In this document: positions 54,078 through 62,752 of the stretch, in pieces
Position numbering within the stretch: position 1 is the stretch's first letter
Layout: every line of letters begins with the position of its first letter
NCBI RefSeq assembly: GCF_008180155.1
Contig: NZ_VSZS01000053.1
Span: 1-64,000 of the forward strand
Reading direction: 5' to 3'
DNA: 64,000 nt
DNA from: Neoaquamicrobium microcysteis
GTDB lineage: Bacteria; Pseudomonadota; Alphaproteobacteria; Rhizobiales; Rhizobiaceae
Translations under genes and position numbers: made by a program
Notes under the pieces: model-generated
What the model was told of the DNA's origin: nothing
The model's database searches: none
Seen by the model: the letters and a program-made list of their open reading frames with translations, nothing else

Positions 54078-55892
54078 ATGCGCCTGTCGATCCTGCCCAT
54101 CCTGGCGATCGCCGCCCTTTTTTCACCAGTCTGCCAGTCCGCTGCGGGCGACGGCCCCCGCCACGCCATCGCCATGCACGGCGAGCCGGAGCTGCCGGCA
54201 GACTTCACGCATTTCCCCTACGCCAACCCGGACGCACCCAAGGGCGGGCGCATCGACTATGCCACGCAGGGCACCTTCGACAGCCTCAACCCGTTCATCG
54301 TCATGGGCGACGGAGCGCGCGGCCTGTTCGATCCCTATTTCGGCATGAACGTGTTCGAGACGCTGATGCTGCGCTCGCGTGACGAAGCCTTCACGCTTTA
54401 TCCGCTGCTGGCCGAAAGCATCGAGACGGACGACGAGCGCACCTTCGTCGAGTTCACGATGGACGAGCGTGCCCGCTTCTCCGATGGCGCGCCGGTGACG
54501 GCGGACGACGTGATCTTCTCTATGAACCTCCTGCTGGAGAAGGGCCGGCCCATCTACCAGAACTGGATCAGGGCAGCCGAGCGTATCGAGAAGGTCGGCG
54601 AGCGCGGCGTGCGCTTCACCATGAAGCCCGATGCCGGCCGCGAGATCCCGCTGCTGCTGGGCCAGCTTCCCATCCTGCCGCAGCACGCGATAGACGCTGA
54701 AACCTTCGACCGCTCTTCCCTCACCCCGATGATCGGCTCCGGCCCGTATGTCGTCGACACCGTGCGTCCCGGCGAACTCGTGGTCATGAAGCGCAACCCC
54801 GACTACTGGGCGAAAGACATCCCGTCCAAGCGAGGCTTCGACAATTATGACGAGCTGCGGATAAACTATATCCGCGACGACAACACCATGTTCGAAGCCT
54901 TCAAGAAAGGCGTGTCCTCGATCCACATCGAGACCGACACCGGGCGCTGGGCCACCGGCTACGACTTCCCGGCGGTCAGCGACGGGCGTGTCATCAAGGA
55001 GGATTTCGAGTTCGGCCTGCCTTCGGGCATGTACGGCTTCGTTATGAACACGCGCCGCCCGGTGTTTTCCAACCGCGACCTGCGCATGGCGCTGGTCAAC
55101 CTGTTCGACTTCGAATGGGCGAACCGCAACCTCTTCAACGGCGCCTACGAACGCACGAAGAGCTACTATGACGGCTCCGAGCTGTCCTCGCAGGGCGTCC
55201 CTGCAAGCGAGGCCGAGCGCGCGCTGCTGGCCCCCTTCCCCGACGCGGTTCTGCCTGAAATCATGGACGGCTCGTGGAAGCCCAGCGCCTCCGACGGTTC
55301 GGGCCGCGACCGCGATTTCCTGCGTCAGGGCATGGAGGCGCTGACGAAGGCCGGCTACCGGCTCGACGGCCGCCGTCTCGTCGGTCCCGACGGCCAGCCG
55401 CTCAGCTTCGAGATCATGCTCAACGGCCCGTCCGGCGTCCCGCTGGCGACCGCGTGGGGCCGCACGCTGGAGCGCCTCGGCATCCAGGCCAGCATCCGCG
55501 TCGTTGACAGCGCGCAGTACCTCCAGCGCCAGCGCACCTACGACTACGACGTGATCCTGCAAAGCTACACGTCCTCGCTGTCGCCGGGCGCCGAGCAGCT
55601 TGGCCGCTGGGGCTCGGTGACGCGCGACCTCAACGGCACCTACAATTTTGCCGGTGTCGCCGAACCCGCCATCGATGCGATGATCGAGGCGCTTCTGGCC
55701 GCCCGCTCGCGTGAGGATTTCATCACCGCTGTGCGCGCCTATGATCGCGTGCTGCTCAGTGGCGCCTATGTGGTGCCGCTCTACAACCCGCAGCTCAATC
55801 GCTGGGTGGCACGCTGGAAGCAGATCGAGCGGCCTGAAACGACGCCGGTCTACGGGCCGCAGTTCCAGACATGGTGGCACGCGGGCCGTTGA
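54078..55892 (+). CDS. Extracellular peptide-binding protein (YejA-like, family 5)
   Basis: 604-residue periplasmic solute-binding protein. Signal peptide about residues 1-24 (MRLSILPILAIAALF onward). The mature start HAIAMHGEPELPADFTHFPY followed by PDAPKGGRIDYATQGTFDSL is typical of YejA, the binding protein of the YejABEF peptide importer used for peptide uptake and antimicrobial peptide tolerance. Start ATG 54078 is supported by GGAG 8 bases upstream; the 50 residues of the longer frame are unconserved. Neither yejB, yejE nor yejF is adjacent, so it must share a transporter encoded elsewhere or be an orphan. Confidence 0.92.
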   Translation: MRLSILPILAIAALFSPVCQSAAGDGPRHAIAMHGEPELPADFTHFPYANPDAPKGGRIDYATQGTFDSLNPFIVMGDGARGLFDPYFGMNVFETLMLRSRDEAFTLYPLLAESIETDDERTFVEFTMDERARFSDGAPVTADDVIFSMNLLLEKGRPIYQNWIRAAERIEKVGERGVRFTMKPDAGREIPLLLGQLPILPQHAIDAETFDRSSLTPMIGSGPYVVDTVRPGELVVMKRNPDYWAKDIPSKRGFDNYDELRINYIRDDNTMFEAFKKGVSSIHIETDTGRWATGYDFPAVSDGRVIKEDFEFGLPSGMYGFVMNTRRPVFSNRDLRMALVNLFDFEWANRNLFNGAYERTKSYYDGSELSSQGVPASEAERALLAPFPDAVLPEIMDGSWKPSASDGSGRDRDFLRQGMEALTKAGYRLDGRRLVGPDGQPLSFEIMLNGPSGVPLATAWGRTLERLGIQASIRVVDSAQYLQRQRTYDYDVILQSYTSSLSPGAEQLGRWGSVTRDLNGTYNFAGVAEPAIDAMIEALLAARSREDFITAVRAYDRVLLSGAYVVPLYNPQLNRWVARWKQIERPETTPVYGPQFQTWWHAGR

Positions 55893-55895
55893 GTT

Positions 55896-55999
55896 AAAGC
55901 ATGTCTCCCGAAAGTGGGCACCGGTTTCGGGACAAAGACATGCGTCAAAACAAGTAGCTGAAGCGCATGGAGCGAATCTGAAAGATCGCGACGCGCTTT
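55896..55999. repeat. RIME-like rhizobial intergenic mosaic element, near full length
   Basis: About 104 bases with two nested palindromes. Part 1: GCATGTC (55899-55905) pairs with GACATGC (55937-55943), enclosing CCCGAAA and TTTCGGG arms. Part 2: AAGCGC (55961-55966) pairs with GCGCTT (55993-55998) around the GAATCTGAAAGATC segment. The arrangement matches rhizobial RIME elements as I remember them. A partial second copy lies at 62701. Confidence 0.8.
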
Positions 56000-56019
56000 A
56001 GAACACAGGGAGCGCGCGC

Positions 56020-56712
56020 ATGAGCGAGCCGGCAGAAATCACCGTCGATGTCATCTCGGATGTCGCCTGTCCGTGGTGTTTCGTAGGCATGAAACGGCTG
56101 GAGCGGGCCATCGCGCTTGCCGGCGACGTCGACGTGCACGTGCGCTGGCGCCCCTACCAGCTCGACGGAGCCATTCCCGCCGAAGGGCTGCCCCGGCGCC
56201 AGTACATGCTCGACAAGTTCGGTAGCGAGGAGCGGCTGCGCGAAATCCACGACAAGCTCGTCGGCATCGGCGAAGCCGAAGGCATCCGTTTCAATTTCGA
56301 TGCGATGCAGGTCTCGGCCAACACGCTCGACGCGCATCGGCTGATCCGCTGGGCAGCCTCTCCCAAATCGCCGCCCGGCACGCAGCCGCGCATGGTCAAG
56401 CGCCTGTTCGAGATGAACTTCGAGGAAGGCCGCGACATCGGCGACCGCACCGTGCTGGTCGAGGCGGCCGACGAGGTCGGCATGGATTCGGCACTCGTCG
56501 AAGCGCTGCTGACCTCCAACGCCGACACCGACTCCGTCCGCGCCGAGATCGGCACCGCCGCGCAGATGGGCGTTCGCGGCGTCCCCTGCTTCCTGCTGGA
56601 AGGCAAATACGCCGTCATGGGCGCGCAGGAGGCCGAAACGCTGGCCGACGCGATCCGCCAGATCGCCACCGCCAAGGCTCGGGGCGAACTGGACGAGAAG
56701 CCCGCGACCTGA
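56020..56712 (+). CDS. DsbA-family thioredoxin-like protein (FrnE/2-hydroxychromene isomerase-like)
   Basis: 230-residue protein of the DsbA/FrnE group. The redox motif CPWC is at residues 17-20 in DVACPWCFVG, and the cis-Pro loop is GVRGVPCFLLEGKYAV with an extra Cys next to the cis-Pro. There is no signal peptide, so it is cytoplasmic, as in FrnE-type oxidoreductases with disulfide-isomerase activity linked to oxidative stress. Long helical insert between the two halves (about residues 60-180). Its stop lies 3 bases from the convergent mfd stop. Confidence 0.92.
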   Translation: MSEPAEITVDVISDVACPWCFVGMKRLERAIALAGDVDVHVRWRPYQLDGAIPAEGLPRRQYMLDKFGSEERLREIHDKLVGIGEAEGIRFNFDAMQVSANTLDAHRLIRWAASPKSPPGTQPRMVKRLFEMNFEEGRDIGDRTVLVEAADEVGMDSALVEALLTSNADTDSVRAEIGTAAQMGVRGVPCFLLEGKYAVMGAQEAETLADAIRQIATAKARGELDEKPAT

Positions 56713-56715
56713 GGT

Positions 56716-59700
56716 TCAGGCCGCGGCCTTCTCGGCCAGCTTCGCAAGCTGGGTCATGACGACGGCGGAACCCGCAAGCCGCTTCTGGGCCGTCGGCCAG
56801 TCGCGCATCAGCACGATGCCGTGATCGGGCCGTATCTTTGCCAGAGACCCTTGCTCGCCGATGAACCGCACCAGACCTGCCGGGTCGGCGAACGACTTGC
56901 CGCGGAAGTGGATGACGACGCCCTTCGGCCCGGCATCCAGCTTCTCCACATTGGCCTTTCTGCACAGCGCCTTGATGAAGACGATCTTGAGCAGGTGGTC
57001 GACTTCCTCCGGCATCGGGCCGAACCGGTCGATGAGCTCCGCACCGAAGCCGTCGATTTCCTCCGTGGTTTCCAGATCGCCCAGCCGACGGTAGAGCCCC
57101 AGCCGAAGCTGAAGGTCCGGCACATAGCTTTCGGGAATCATCACCGAAGTGCCGATGGCGATCTGCGGCGACCAGCTTCCGTCCGACACGTCGCCCGTGC
57201 CGCGCAGCTCTGCAACCGCCTCCTCCAGCATCTGCTGGTAGAGCTCGAAGCCCACTTCCTTGATATGGCCCGACTGCTCCTCGCCCAACAGGTTGCCCGC
57301 ACCGCGAATGTCGAGGTCGTGGCTGGCGAGCTGGAAACCCGCGCCCAGCGTGTCGAGCGACTGCAGCACCTTGAGCCGCCTTTCGGCGAGCTGGGTGAGC
57401 GTCCGGTTGGCCGGCAGCGTGAACAGCGCATAGGCGCGCAGCTTGGAGCGTCCCACCCGCCCGCGAAGCTGGTAGAGCTGCGCAAGGCCGAACATGTCGG
57501 CGCGGTGCACGATCATCGTGTTGGCGGTCGGGATGTCGAGGCCGGATTCCACGATCGTGGTCGACAGAAGTACGTCGTACTGCCCGTCGTAGAAGGCGTT
57601 CATGATGTCGTCCAGCTCGCCGGCCGCCATCTGGCCGTGCGCCGTCGCCACCTTGAGCTCCGGCACCTGCTCGTCGAGGAACTTCTTGATGTCCGCAAGG
57701 TCCGAGATGCGCGGCACAACGTAGAAGCTCTGCCCGCCGCGATAGCGCTCGCGCAGCAGCGTCTCGCGTATCACCAGCGGGTCGAAGGGCGAAATGAAGG
57801 TGCGCACCGCCATGCGGTCCACCGGCGGCGTGGTGATGAGCGACAGTTCGCGCACGCCGGTCAGCGCAAGCTGCAACGTCCGCGGAATCGGCGTCGCCGA
57901 AAGCGTCAGCACGTGCACGTCGCTCTTCAGCTCCTTCAGGCGCTCCTTGTGCTTGACGCCGAAATGCTGCTCCTCGTCGATGATGAGCAGGCCGAGGTTC
58001 TTGAAGCTCATCGACGAACCAAGCAGCGCGTGGGTCCCGACCACGATATCGACCGTGCCGTCCGTGATGCCCTTCTTCGTCTCGGCGAGTTCCTTGGAGC
58101 CCACCAGCCGCGATGCCTGCCGCACGGTGACGGGCAGCCCCGAAAAGCGCTGGCTGAACGTACGGAAATGCTGGCGCGCGAGCAGCGTCGTGGGGACGAC
58201 CACCGCGACCTGGAACCCTTCCATGGCGGCGAGGAACGCCGCGCGAAGCGCCACTTCCGTCTTGCCGAAGCCCACATCGCCGCAGATCAGGCGATCCATC
58301 GGCCGCCCCGCTGCCAGGTCGTCGCTCACGGCGTCGATGGCGGCCTGCTGGTCATCCGTCTCATCATAGGGGAACCGCGCGGCAAACTCTCCGTAGAGGC
58401 CGTCCGGCGGGGTCAGCACCGGGGCTGGCCGCATCTGGCGCTGCGCGGCAAGCTGGATCAGTTGCCCCGCCATCTCGAGCAGCCTGCGCTTCAGCTTGGC
58501 CTTGCGCGACTGCCAGGCGACACCGCCCAGCTTGTCGAGAACCGTCTCGGCAGCGTCCGATCCGTATCGGGACAGAAGCTCGATGTTCTCGACCGGCAGG
58601 AACAGCCTGTCATCCCCGGCATAGCGGATTTCGAGACAGTCATGCGGCGCGCCCGCCGCCTCGATGGTCTTCAACCCGACGAAACGGCCTATGCCATGGT
58701 CGGCATGAACGACGATATCGCCGGCTGACAACGCCGCCACTTCGGCAATGAAATCAGAGGCTTTTCGCCTCTTCTTTGATCGCCGGACAAGGCGGTCGCC
58801 CAGAATGTCCTGCTCGGCAACGACCACCAGATTGGCCGTCTCGAAGCCCGATTCGAGCGGCAGCACCGCAAGGCCGGCCTCGCCCGACTTCAGGCTCGTG
58901 GCATCTGCCAGCGTCGCGACCGTGCGAAGGTTCTCCAGCTTGTGCTCGGCAAGGATTTGCGTCAGCCGGTCGAGCGAGCCTTCGCTCCATCCGGCCACCA
59001 GCACGCGGCGGCCTGCGGCGCGCTGGTCGGCGATGTGCTTTACCGCATGGTCGAACACGTTGGCCTTCGGGTCCGCGCGTTCCTCGGCAAAGCTTCGGCC
59101 GGCATGCGCGCCGGCATGGCGCAGCGTTCGGCCGCTGGTTTCCGGCACCTCAAACGGGGTGAACTCGACTGCAATCCGGTCCCCCGCGCGCGCAGCCACC
59201 TCGTCCGGCGACAGATAGACCAGTTCCGGCTTCACCGGCTTGTAGGGAACCGCCTCGCCCAGCCCCGCCGCCGGCTGTTTCGCGCGCGCCTCGTAGTGAT
59301 CGACGATCAGCGCATGGCGCTCCCCGATCGCCTCTTTCGCCAGGTGGTCGAAGATGACAGGCATGTCAGGCAGGTAATCGAACACCGTCTCCAGCCGCTC
59401 GTAGAACAGCGGCAGCCAGTGCTCCATGCCGGCGAAGCGGCGGCCCTCGCTGATCGCTGCATAAAGCGCATCGTCGCGCGACGGAGCGCCGAAGGTCTCG
59501 ATATAGGCCCGCCGGAAACGGCTGATCGTGTCCGCCGTCAGCGTCACCTCGCTCATCGGCTTCTGCGAGAAGGCCGCGCGCTGCCCAGTGGTGCGCTGCG
59601 TCGCCACGTCGAAGGCGCGGATCGATTCCAGCGTGTCGCCGAAGAAGTCGAGCCGCATCGGCTCGCCGCCGGGCGCGTAGAGATCGAGAATACCGCCGCG

Positions 59701-60204
59701 TACCGCGAATTCGCCCACGTCGCGCACCGTCGGCACGCGCTCGAAACCGCTGGTGTCCAGCCTTGCGGCCAGCGCGTTCATGTCCACCTGGTTGCCGGGC
59801 TTGGCAACGAAGGTCTGCGCCTCGATCGCGTCTGCCGGCGGCATGCGCTGCAGCAGCGCGTTGGCGCTGGCGAGGATCACCGCGCGGTGAGGCTTGTTCT
59901 TCAGCGCAGCCATCGACGCCATGGCGTCCAGACGGCGCGCCGCGGCGTCGGAGCCGGGCGATACGCGGTCGTAGGGCAGGCAATCCCATGCCGGCAGTTC
60001 CAGCACCGGCAGGCCCGGGGCTGCGAAAGCCAGCGTCTCGGCGATCGCCGGTAGGCGCTGGCCGTCGCGCGCCACGAACAGCAGCGGCTTCTCGCCCAGT
60101 TCAGCGGAAATCGCGGCCAGCGCGAACGCCTCGTAGCCGTCCGCGACGCCGTCCACGACGGTCGCGCCTTTTGCCGGCAGGCGAATGGGGTCGATCAGCT
60201 TCAT
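56716..60204 (-). CDS. mfd: Transcription-repair coupling factor Mfd
   Basis: 1162-residue DNA translocase that removes RNA polymerase stalled at lesions and recruits UvrA. N-terminal UvrB-homology module without an active ATPase site (about 1-340); RNA polymerase interaction domain of CarD type (about 490-570, SAGDIVVHADHGIGRFVGL); RecG-like helicase domains with Walker A GDVGFGKTEVALR (about 645), Walker B motif DEEQHFGVKHKERLK and QLRGRVGRSKLRAYA (motif VI); TRCF C-terminal domain from about 1010. Follows sdhE after 7 bases, a gene order common in alphaproteobacteria. Confidence 0.97.
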   Translation of the reverse strand: MKLIDPIRLPAKGATVVDGVADGYEAFALAAISAELGEKPLLFVARDGQRLPAIAETLAFAAPGLPVLELPAWDCLPYDRVSPGSDAAARRLDAMASMAALKNKPHRAVILASANALLQRMPPADAIEAQTFVAKPGNQVDMNALAARLDTSGFERVPTVRDVGEFAVRGGILDLYAPGGEPMRLDFFGDTLESIRAFDVATQRTTGQRAAFSQKPMSEVTLTADTISRFRRAYIETFGAPSRDDALYAAISEGRRFAGMEHWLPLFYERLETVFDYLPDMPVIFDHLAKEAIGERHALIVDHYEARAKQPAAGLGEAVPYKPVKPELVYLSPDEVAARAGDRIAVEFTPFEVPETSGRTLRHAGAHAGRSFAEERADPKANVFDHAVKHIADQRAAGRRVLVAGWSEGSLDRLTQILAEHKLENLRTVATLADATSLKSGEAGLAVLPLESGFETANLVVVAEQDILGDRLVRRSKKRRKASDFIAEVAALSAGDIVVHADHGIGRFVGLKTIEAAGAPHDCLEIRYAGDDRLFLPVENIELLSRYGSDAAETVLDKLGGVAWQSRKAKLKRRLLEMAGQLIQLAAQRQMRPAPVLTPPDGLYGEFAARFPYDETDDQQAAIDAVSDDLAAGRPMDRLICGDVGFGKTEVALRAAFLAAMEGFQVAVVVPTTLLARQHFRTFSQRFSGLPVTVRQASRLVGSKELAETKKGITDGTVDIVVGTHALLGSSMSFKNLGLLIIDEEQHFGVKHKERLKELKSDVHVLTLSATPIPRTLQLALTGVRELSLITTPPVDRMAVRTFISPFDPLVIRETLLRERYRGGQSFYVVPRISDLADIKKFLDEQVPELKVATAHGQMAAGELDDIMNAFYDGQYDVLLSTTIVESGLDIPTANTMIVHRADMFGLAQLYQLRGRVGRSKLRAYALFTLPANRTLTQLAERRLKVLQSLDTLGAGFQLASHDLDIRGAGNLLGEEQSGHIKEVGFELYQQMLEEAVAELRGTGDVSDGSWSPQIAIGTSVMIPESYVPDLQLRLGLYRRLGDLETTEEIDGFGAELIDRFGPMPEEVDHLLKIVFIKALCRKANVEKLDAGPKGVVIHFRGKSFADPAGLVRFIGEQGSLAKIRPDHGIVLMRDWPTAQKRLAGSAVVMTQLAKLAEKAAA

Positions 60205-60211
60205 GTTCCCG

Positions 60212-60499
60212 TCAGACGTTTACGCGGGCGCGATAGGAAAGGATTTTCGCGAATACCGGCGTGTCGTGGCGGGCGGGCACTGGCGCCTCTCCCGTCACCC
60301 ATTTCAGGATATCGGCATCGGGCTCCGCCATCAGCGCCTCGTAGACGGCGAGCTCGTCCTCGCTCAGCGCGGCGATCTCCCCGTCCGCGAACGATCCGAG
60401 GATCAGGTCCACCTCGCGCATGCCCCGATGCCACGAGCGAAACAGCACCTTGCGGCGTCGAATGTCGAGATCGGCGCTGGAGCGCGTTGTTCCTGTCAT
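60212..60499 (-). CDS. sdhE: FAD assembly factor SdhE (succinate dehydrogenase assembly factor 2)
   Basis: 95-residue protein of the SdhE/Sdh5 family that promotes covalent attachment of FAD to the succinate dehydrogenase flavoprotein. The key RGxxE motif is seen as RGMRE in LFRSWHRGMREVDLILG (residues 25-29), within a five-helix bundle. Start set at MTGTTRSSADLDIRRRK; the longer frame overlaps the divergent recG gene. Located between recG and mfd, as in many alphaproteobacteria, although its function relates to the respiratory chain. Confidence 0.95.
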   Translation of the reverse strand: MTGTTRSSADLDIRRRKVLFRSWHRGMREVDLILGSFADGEIAALSEDELAVYEALMAEPDADILKWVTGEAPVPARHDTPVFAKILSYRARVNV

Positions 60500-60593
60500 G
60501 ACCGAGAACCTTTGTGGATGAAAGGGGCATATAGCGACTGCGGACGCAGATGTCAGCCTTTGCGGGCGCGGTCTGCCGACATATGCTTCCACG

Positions 60594-62702
60594 ATGCGGC
60601 CTTCCCTTCTCGATCCCCTCTTTGCCCCCATCACCTCCCTCGACGGCGTCGGTCCCAAGGTGGCGGGGCTGATCGCAAACATCGTGCCGGGAGACGTGCC
60701 CGGCCGCGAGGTGCGCGTGGCCGATCTCCTGTTCGTTCTGCCGCATTCCATGATCGACCGGCGCAAGCGCTACGCCATCGCCGATGCGCCCGAGAGCACC
60801 ATCGTGACGCTGGAAGTCACCATCGACCGGCATCAGCCGCCGCCGCGCGGCAACCGCAGCGTTCCGTACCGCGTCTTCGCGCACGACGACACCGGCGACA
60901 TCGCGCTCACCTTCTTCCATGCCAAGGCCGAGTGGCTGGGCAAGGCGCTGCCCGAAGGCGAGCGCATGATCGTGTCGGGCCGCATGGAATGGTTCAACGG
61001 CCGCGCCTCCATGGTTCATCCCGACCACATGGTGCCGGCCGCACGCGCAGGCGACCTGCCGCTGGTCGAGCCGGTCTATCCGCTGACGGCCGGATTGTCC
61101 GGAAAGGTGCTGCGCCGCGCGATCCTCGGCGCGGTCGAACGCCTCCCGGTCCTGCCCGAATGGCTCGACGCCGAGATGATGCGCCGCCACGCACTGTCCG
61201 AGGTTGGATCGGCGCTGAAGAAACTGCACGAACCCTATGATCCCCAGGACATCGATCCGAACGGCGTTTCGTGGCGCAGGCTGGCCTATGACGAGCTGCT
61301 CGCGGGGCAGCTAGCGCTCGCGCTCGTGCGCGCGAAACTGAAGCGCGCGACGGGCCGCCCGCTGACGGGCGACGGCAGGCTGGAAGCCATGATACGCAAG
61401 GCTTTGCCCTATTCCCTCACCGCCTCCCAGGAGCAGGCGCTGGAGGAAATCCACGCCGATCTCGCCTCGCCCGACCGCATGCTGCGCCTGCTTCAGGGCG
61501 ACGTGGGCTCCGGCAAGACCGTCGTTGCCCTGCTGGCCATGGCGCGTGCGGCCGAAGCCGGCGGCCAGTCCGCCCTGATGGCGCCGACCGAAATCCTCGC
61601 CCGACAGCACTTCGCGACAATCGCGCCGCTGGCCGAACGCGCCGGCCTGCGCGCCGCGGTGCTGACCGGACGCGAGAAAGGCCGTGAACGCGCGGCGATT
61701 CTGGAAGGTCTCGCCTCGGGCGAAATCCACTTCCTGCTCGGCACCCATGCCCTGTTTCAGGAAAGCGTGGTGTTCAGGGATCTGGCGCTCGCCATCGTCG
61801 ACGAGCAGCATCGGTTCGGCGTGCATCAACGCCTCGCCATCTCGGCCAAGGGCGGCGCGGTCGACATGCTCGTCATGACCGCGACGCCGATCCCTCGTAC
61901 TCTGGTGCTGACGGCTTTCGGCGACATGGACGTCTCGCGCCTGACCGAAAAGCCCGCCGGCCGCCGCCCGATCAACACCGTGACCTTGCCGCTGGAGCGG
62001 CTGGGAGAGCTGGTCGAGCGCATGCGCAACGCCGTGTCCGACGGCCAGAAGATTTACTGGATTTGCCCTCTGGTGGAAGAATCCGAGGAGGTGAAGCTGA
62101 TGTCGGCGGAGGACCGCTTCGCTTCGCTCCAGCCGGTCTTCGGCAACGCCGTCGGCCTTATCCACGGCCGCATGAACGGGCGCGACAAGGACGAGGCGAT
62201 GCGCGCCTTCAAGGAAGGCGAGACCCGGCTTCTGGTGGGTACGACTGTCGTCGAGGTCGGTGTGGACGTGCCCGACGCCACGATCATCGTCATAGAGCAT
62301 GCCGAGCGCTTCGGCCTGGCACAGCTTCACCAGCTGCGCGGGCGCGTCGGGCGCGGCGACAAGCCGTCCACCTGCGTGCTGCTCTACAAGGAACCGCTCG
62401 GCCTTGTCGCAAAGCAGCGGCTTACGGTGATGCGCGAGACCGAAGACGGCTTCCGCATCTCCGAGGAAGATTTGAAGCTGCGCGGCGAAGGCGAGCTTCT
62501 GGGCACCCGCCAGTCGGGAACGCCGGGCTTCCGCGTCGCGCGGCTCGACATTCACGGCGACCTGCTAGAGACCGCGCGCAACGACGCACGCCTTATCCTC
62601 GAACGCGACCCAGACCTGCGCTCGCCCCGTGGCGAGGCGCTACGGGTGCTGCTCTACCTGTACGGCCGCGACGACGCGGTCAGGCTGCTGCGGGCGGGCT
62701 AA
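60594..62702 (+). CDS. recG: ATP-dependent DNA helicase RecG
   Basis: 702-residue helicase that remodels stalled forks and branched DNA. N-terminal wedge (OB) domain about residues 55-160 (DRRKRYAIADAPEST onward), helicase domains with Walker A GDVGSGKTVVALLAM (about 302), DEQH box in IVDEQHRFGVHQR (about 402), motif III VMTATPIPRTL, and motif VI LRGRVGRGDKPSTC. Divergent from sdhE across 94 bases. Its TAA stop overlaps the start of a partial RIME repeat. Confidence 0.97.
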   Translation: MRPSLLDPLFAPITSLDGVGPKVAGLIANIVPGDVPGREVRVADLLFVLPHSMIDRRKRYAIADAPESTIVTLEVTIDRHQPPPRGNRSVPYRVFAHDDTGDIALTFFHAKAEWLGKALPEGERMIVSGRMEWFNGRASMVHPDHMVPAARAGDLPLVEPVYPLTAGLSGKVLRRAILGAVERLPVLPEWLDAEMMRRHALSEVGSALKKLHEPYDPQDIDPNGVSWRRLAYDELLAGQLALALVRAKLKRATGRPLTGDGRLEAMIRKALPYSLTASQEQALEEIHADLASPDRMLRLLQGDVGSGKTVVALLAMARAAEAGGQSALMAPTEILARQHFATIAPLAERAGLRAAVLTGREKGRERAAILEGLASGEIHFLLGTHALFQESVVFRDLALAIVDEQHRFGVHQRLAISAKGGAVDMLVMTATPIPRTLVLTAFGDMDVSRLTEKPAGRRPINTVTLPLERLGELVERMRNAVSDGQKIYWICPLVEESEEVKLMSAEDRFASLQPVFGNAVGLIHGRMNGRDKDEAMRAFKEGETRLLVGTTVVEVGVDVPDATIIVIEHAERFGLAQLHQLRGRVGRGDKPSTCVLLYKEPLGLVAKQRLTVMRETEDGFRISEEDLKLRGEGELLGTRQSGTPGFRVARLDIHGDLLETARNDARLILERDPDLRSPRGEALRVLLYLYGRDDAVRLLRAG

Positions 62703-62745
62703 AGCATGTCTCCCGAAAGCGGGAACCGGTTTCGGGACAAAGATA
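62701..62745. repeat. Partial RIME-like element between recG and glmS
   Basis: The 45 bases from AAAGCATGTCTCCCGAAAGC onward align with the first half of the repeat at 55896 with two differences, then diverge where the closing GACATGC arm should be. The CCCGAAA/TTTCGGG stem is kept and may act as a terminator hairpin between the convergent recG and glmS genes. Confidence 0.75.
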
Positions 62746-62752
62746 GGCCGCC

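Noticed and set aside
54123-55880. 585-codon minus-strand open frame opposite the YejA-like gene
   Set aside because: Antisense shadow with His/Arg/Ala-rich translation; the sense protein has a signal peptide and family motifs throughout.
56821-58728. 635-codon plus-strand open frame opposite mfd
   Set aside because: Antisense shadow; mfd motifs on the other strand are intact over the whole range.
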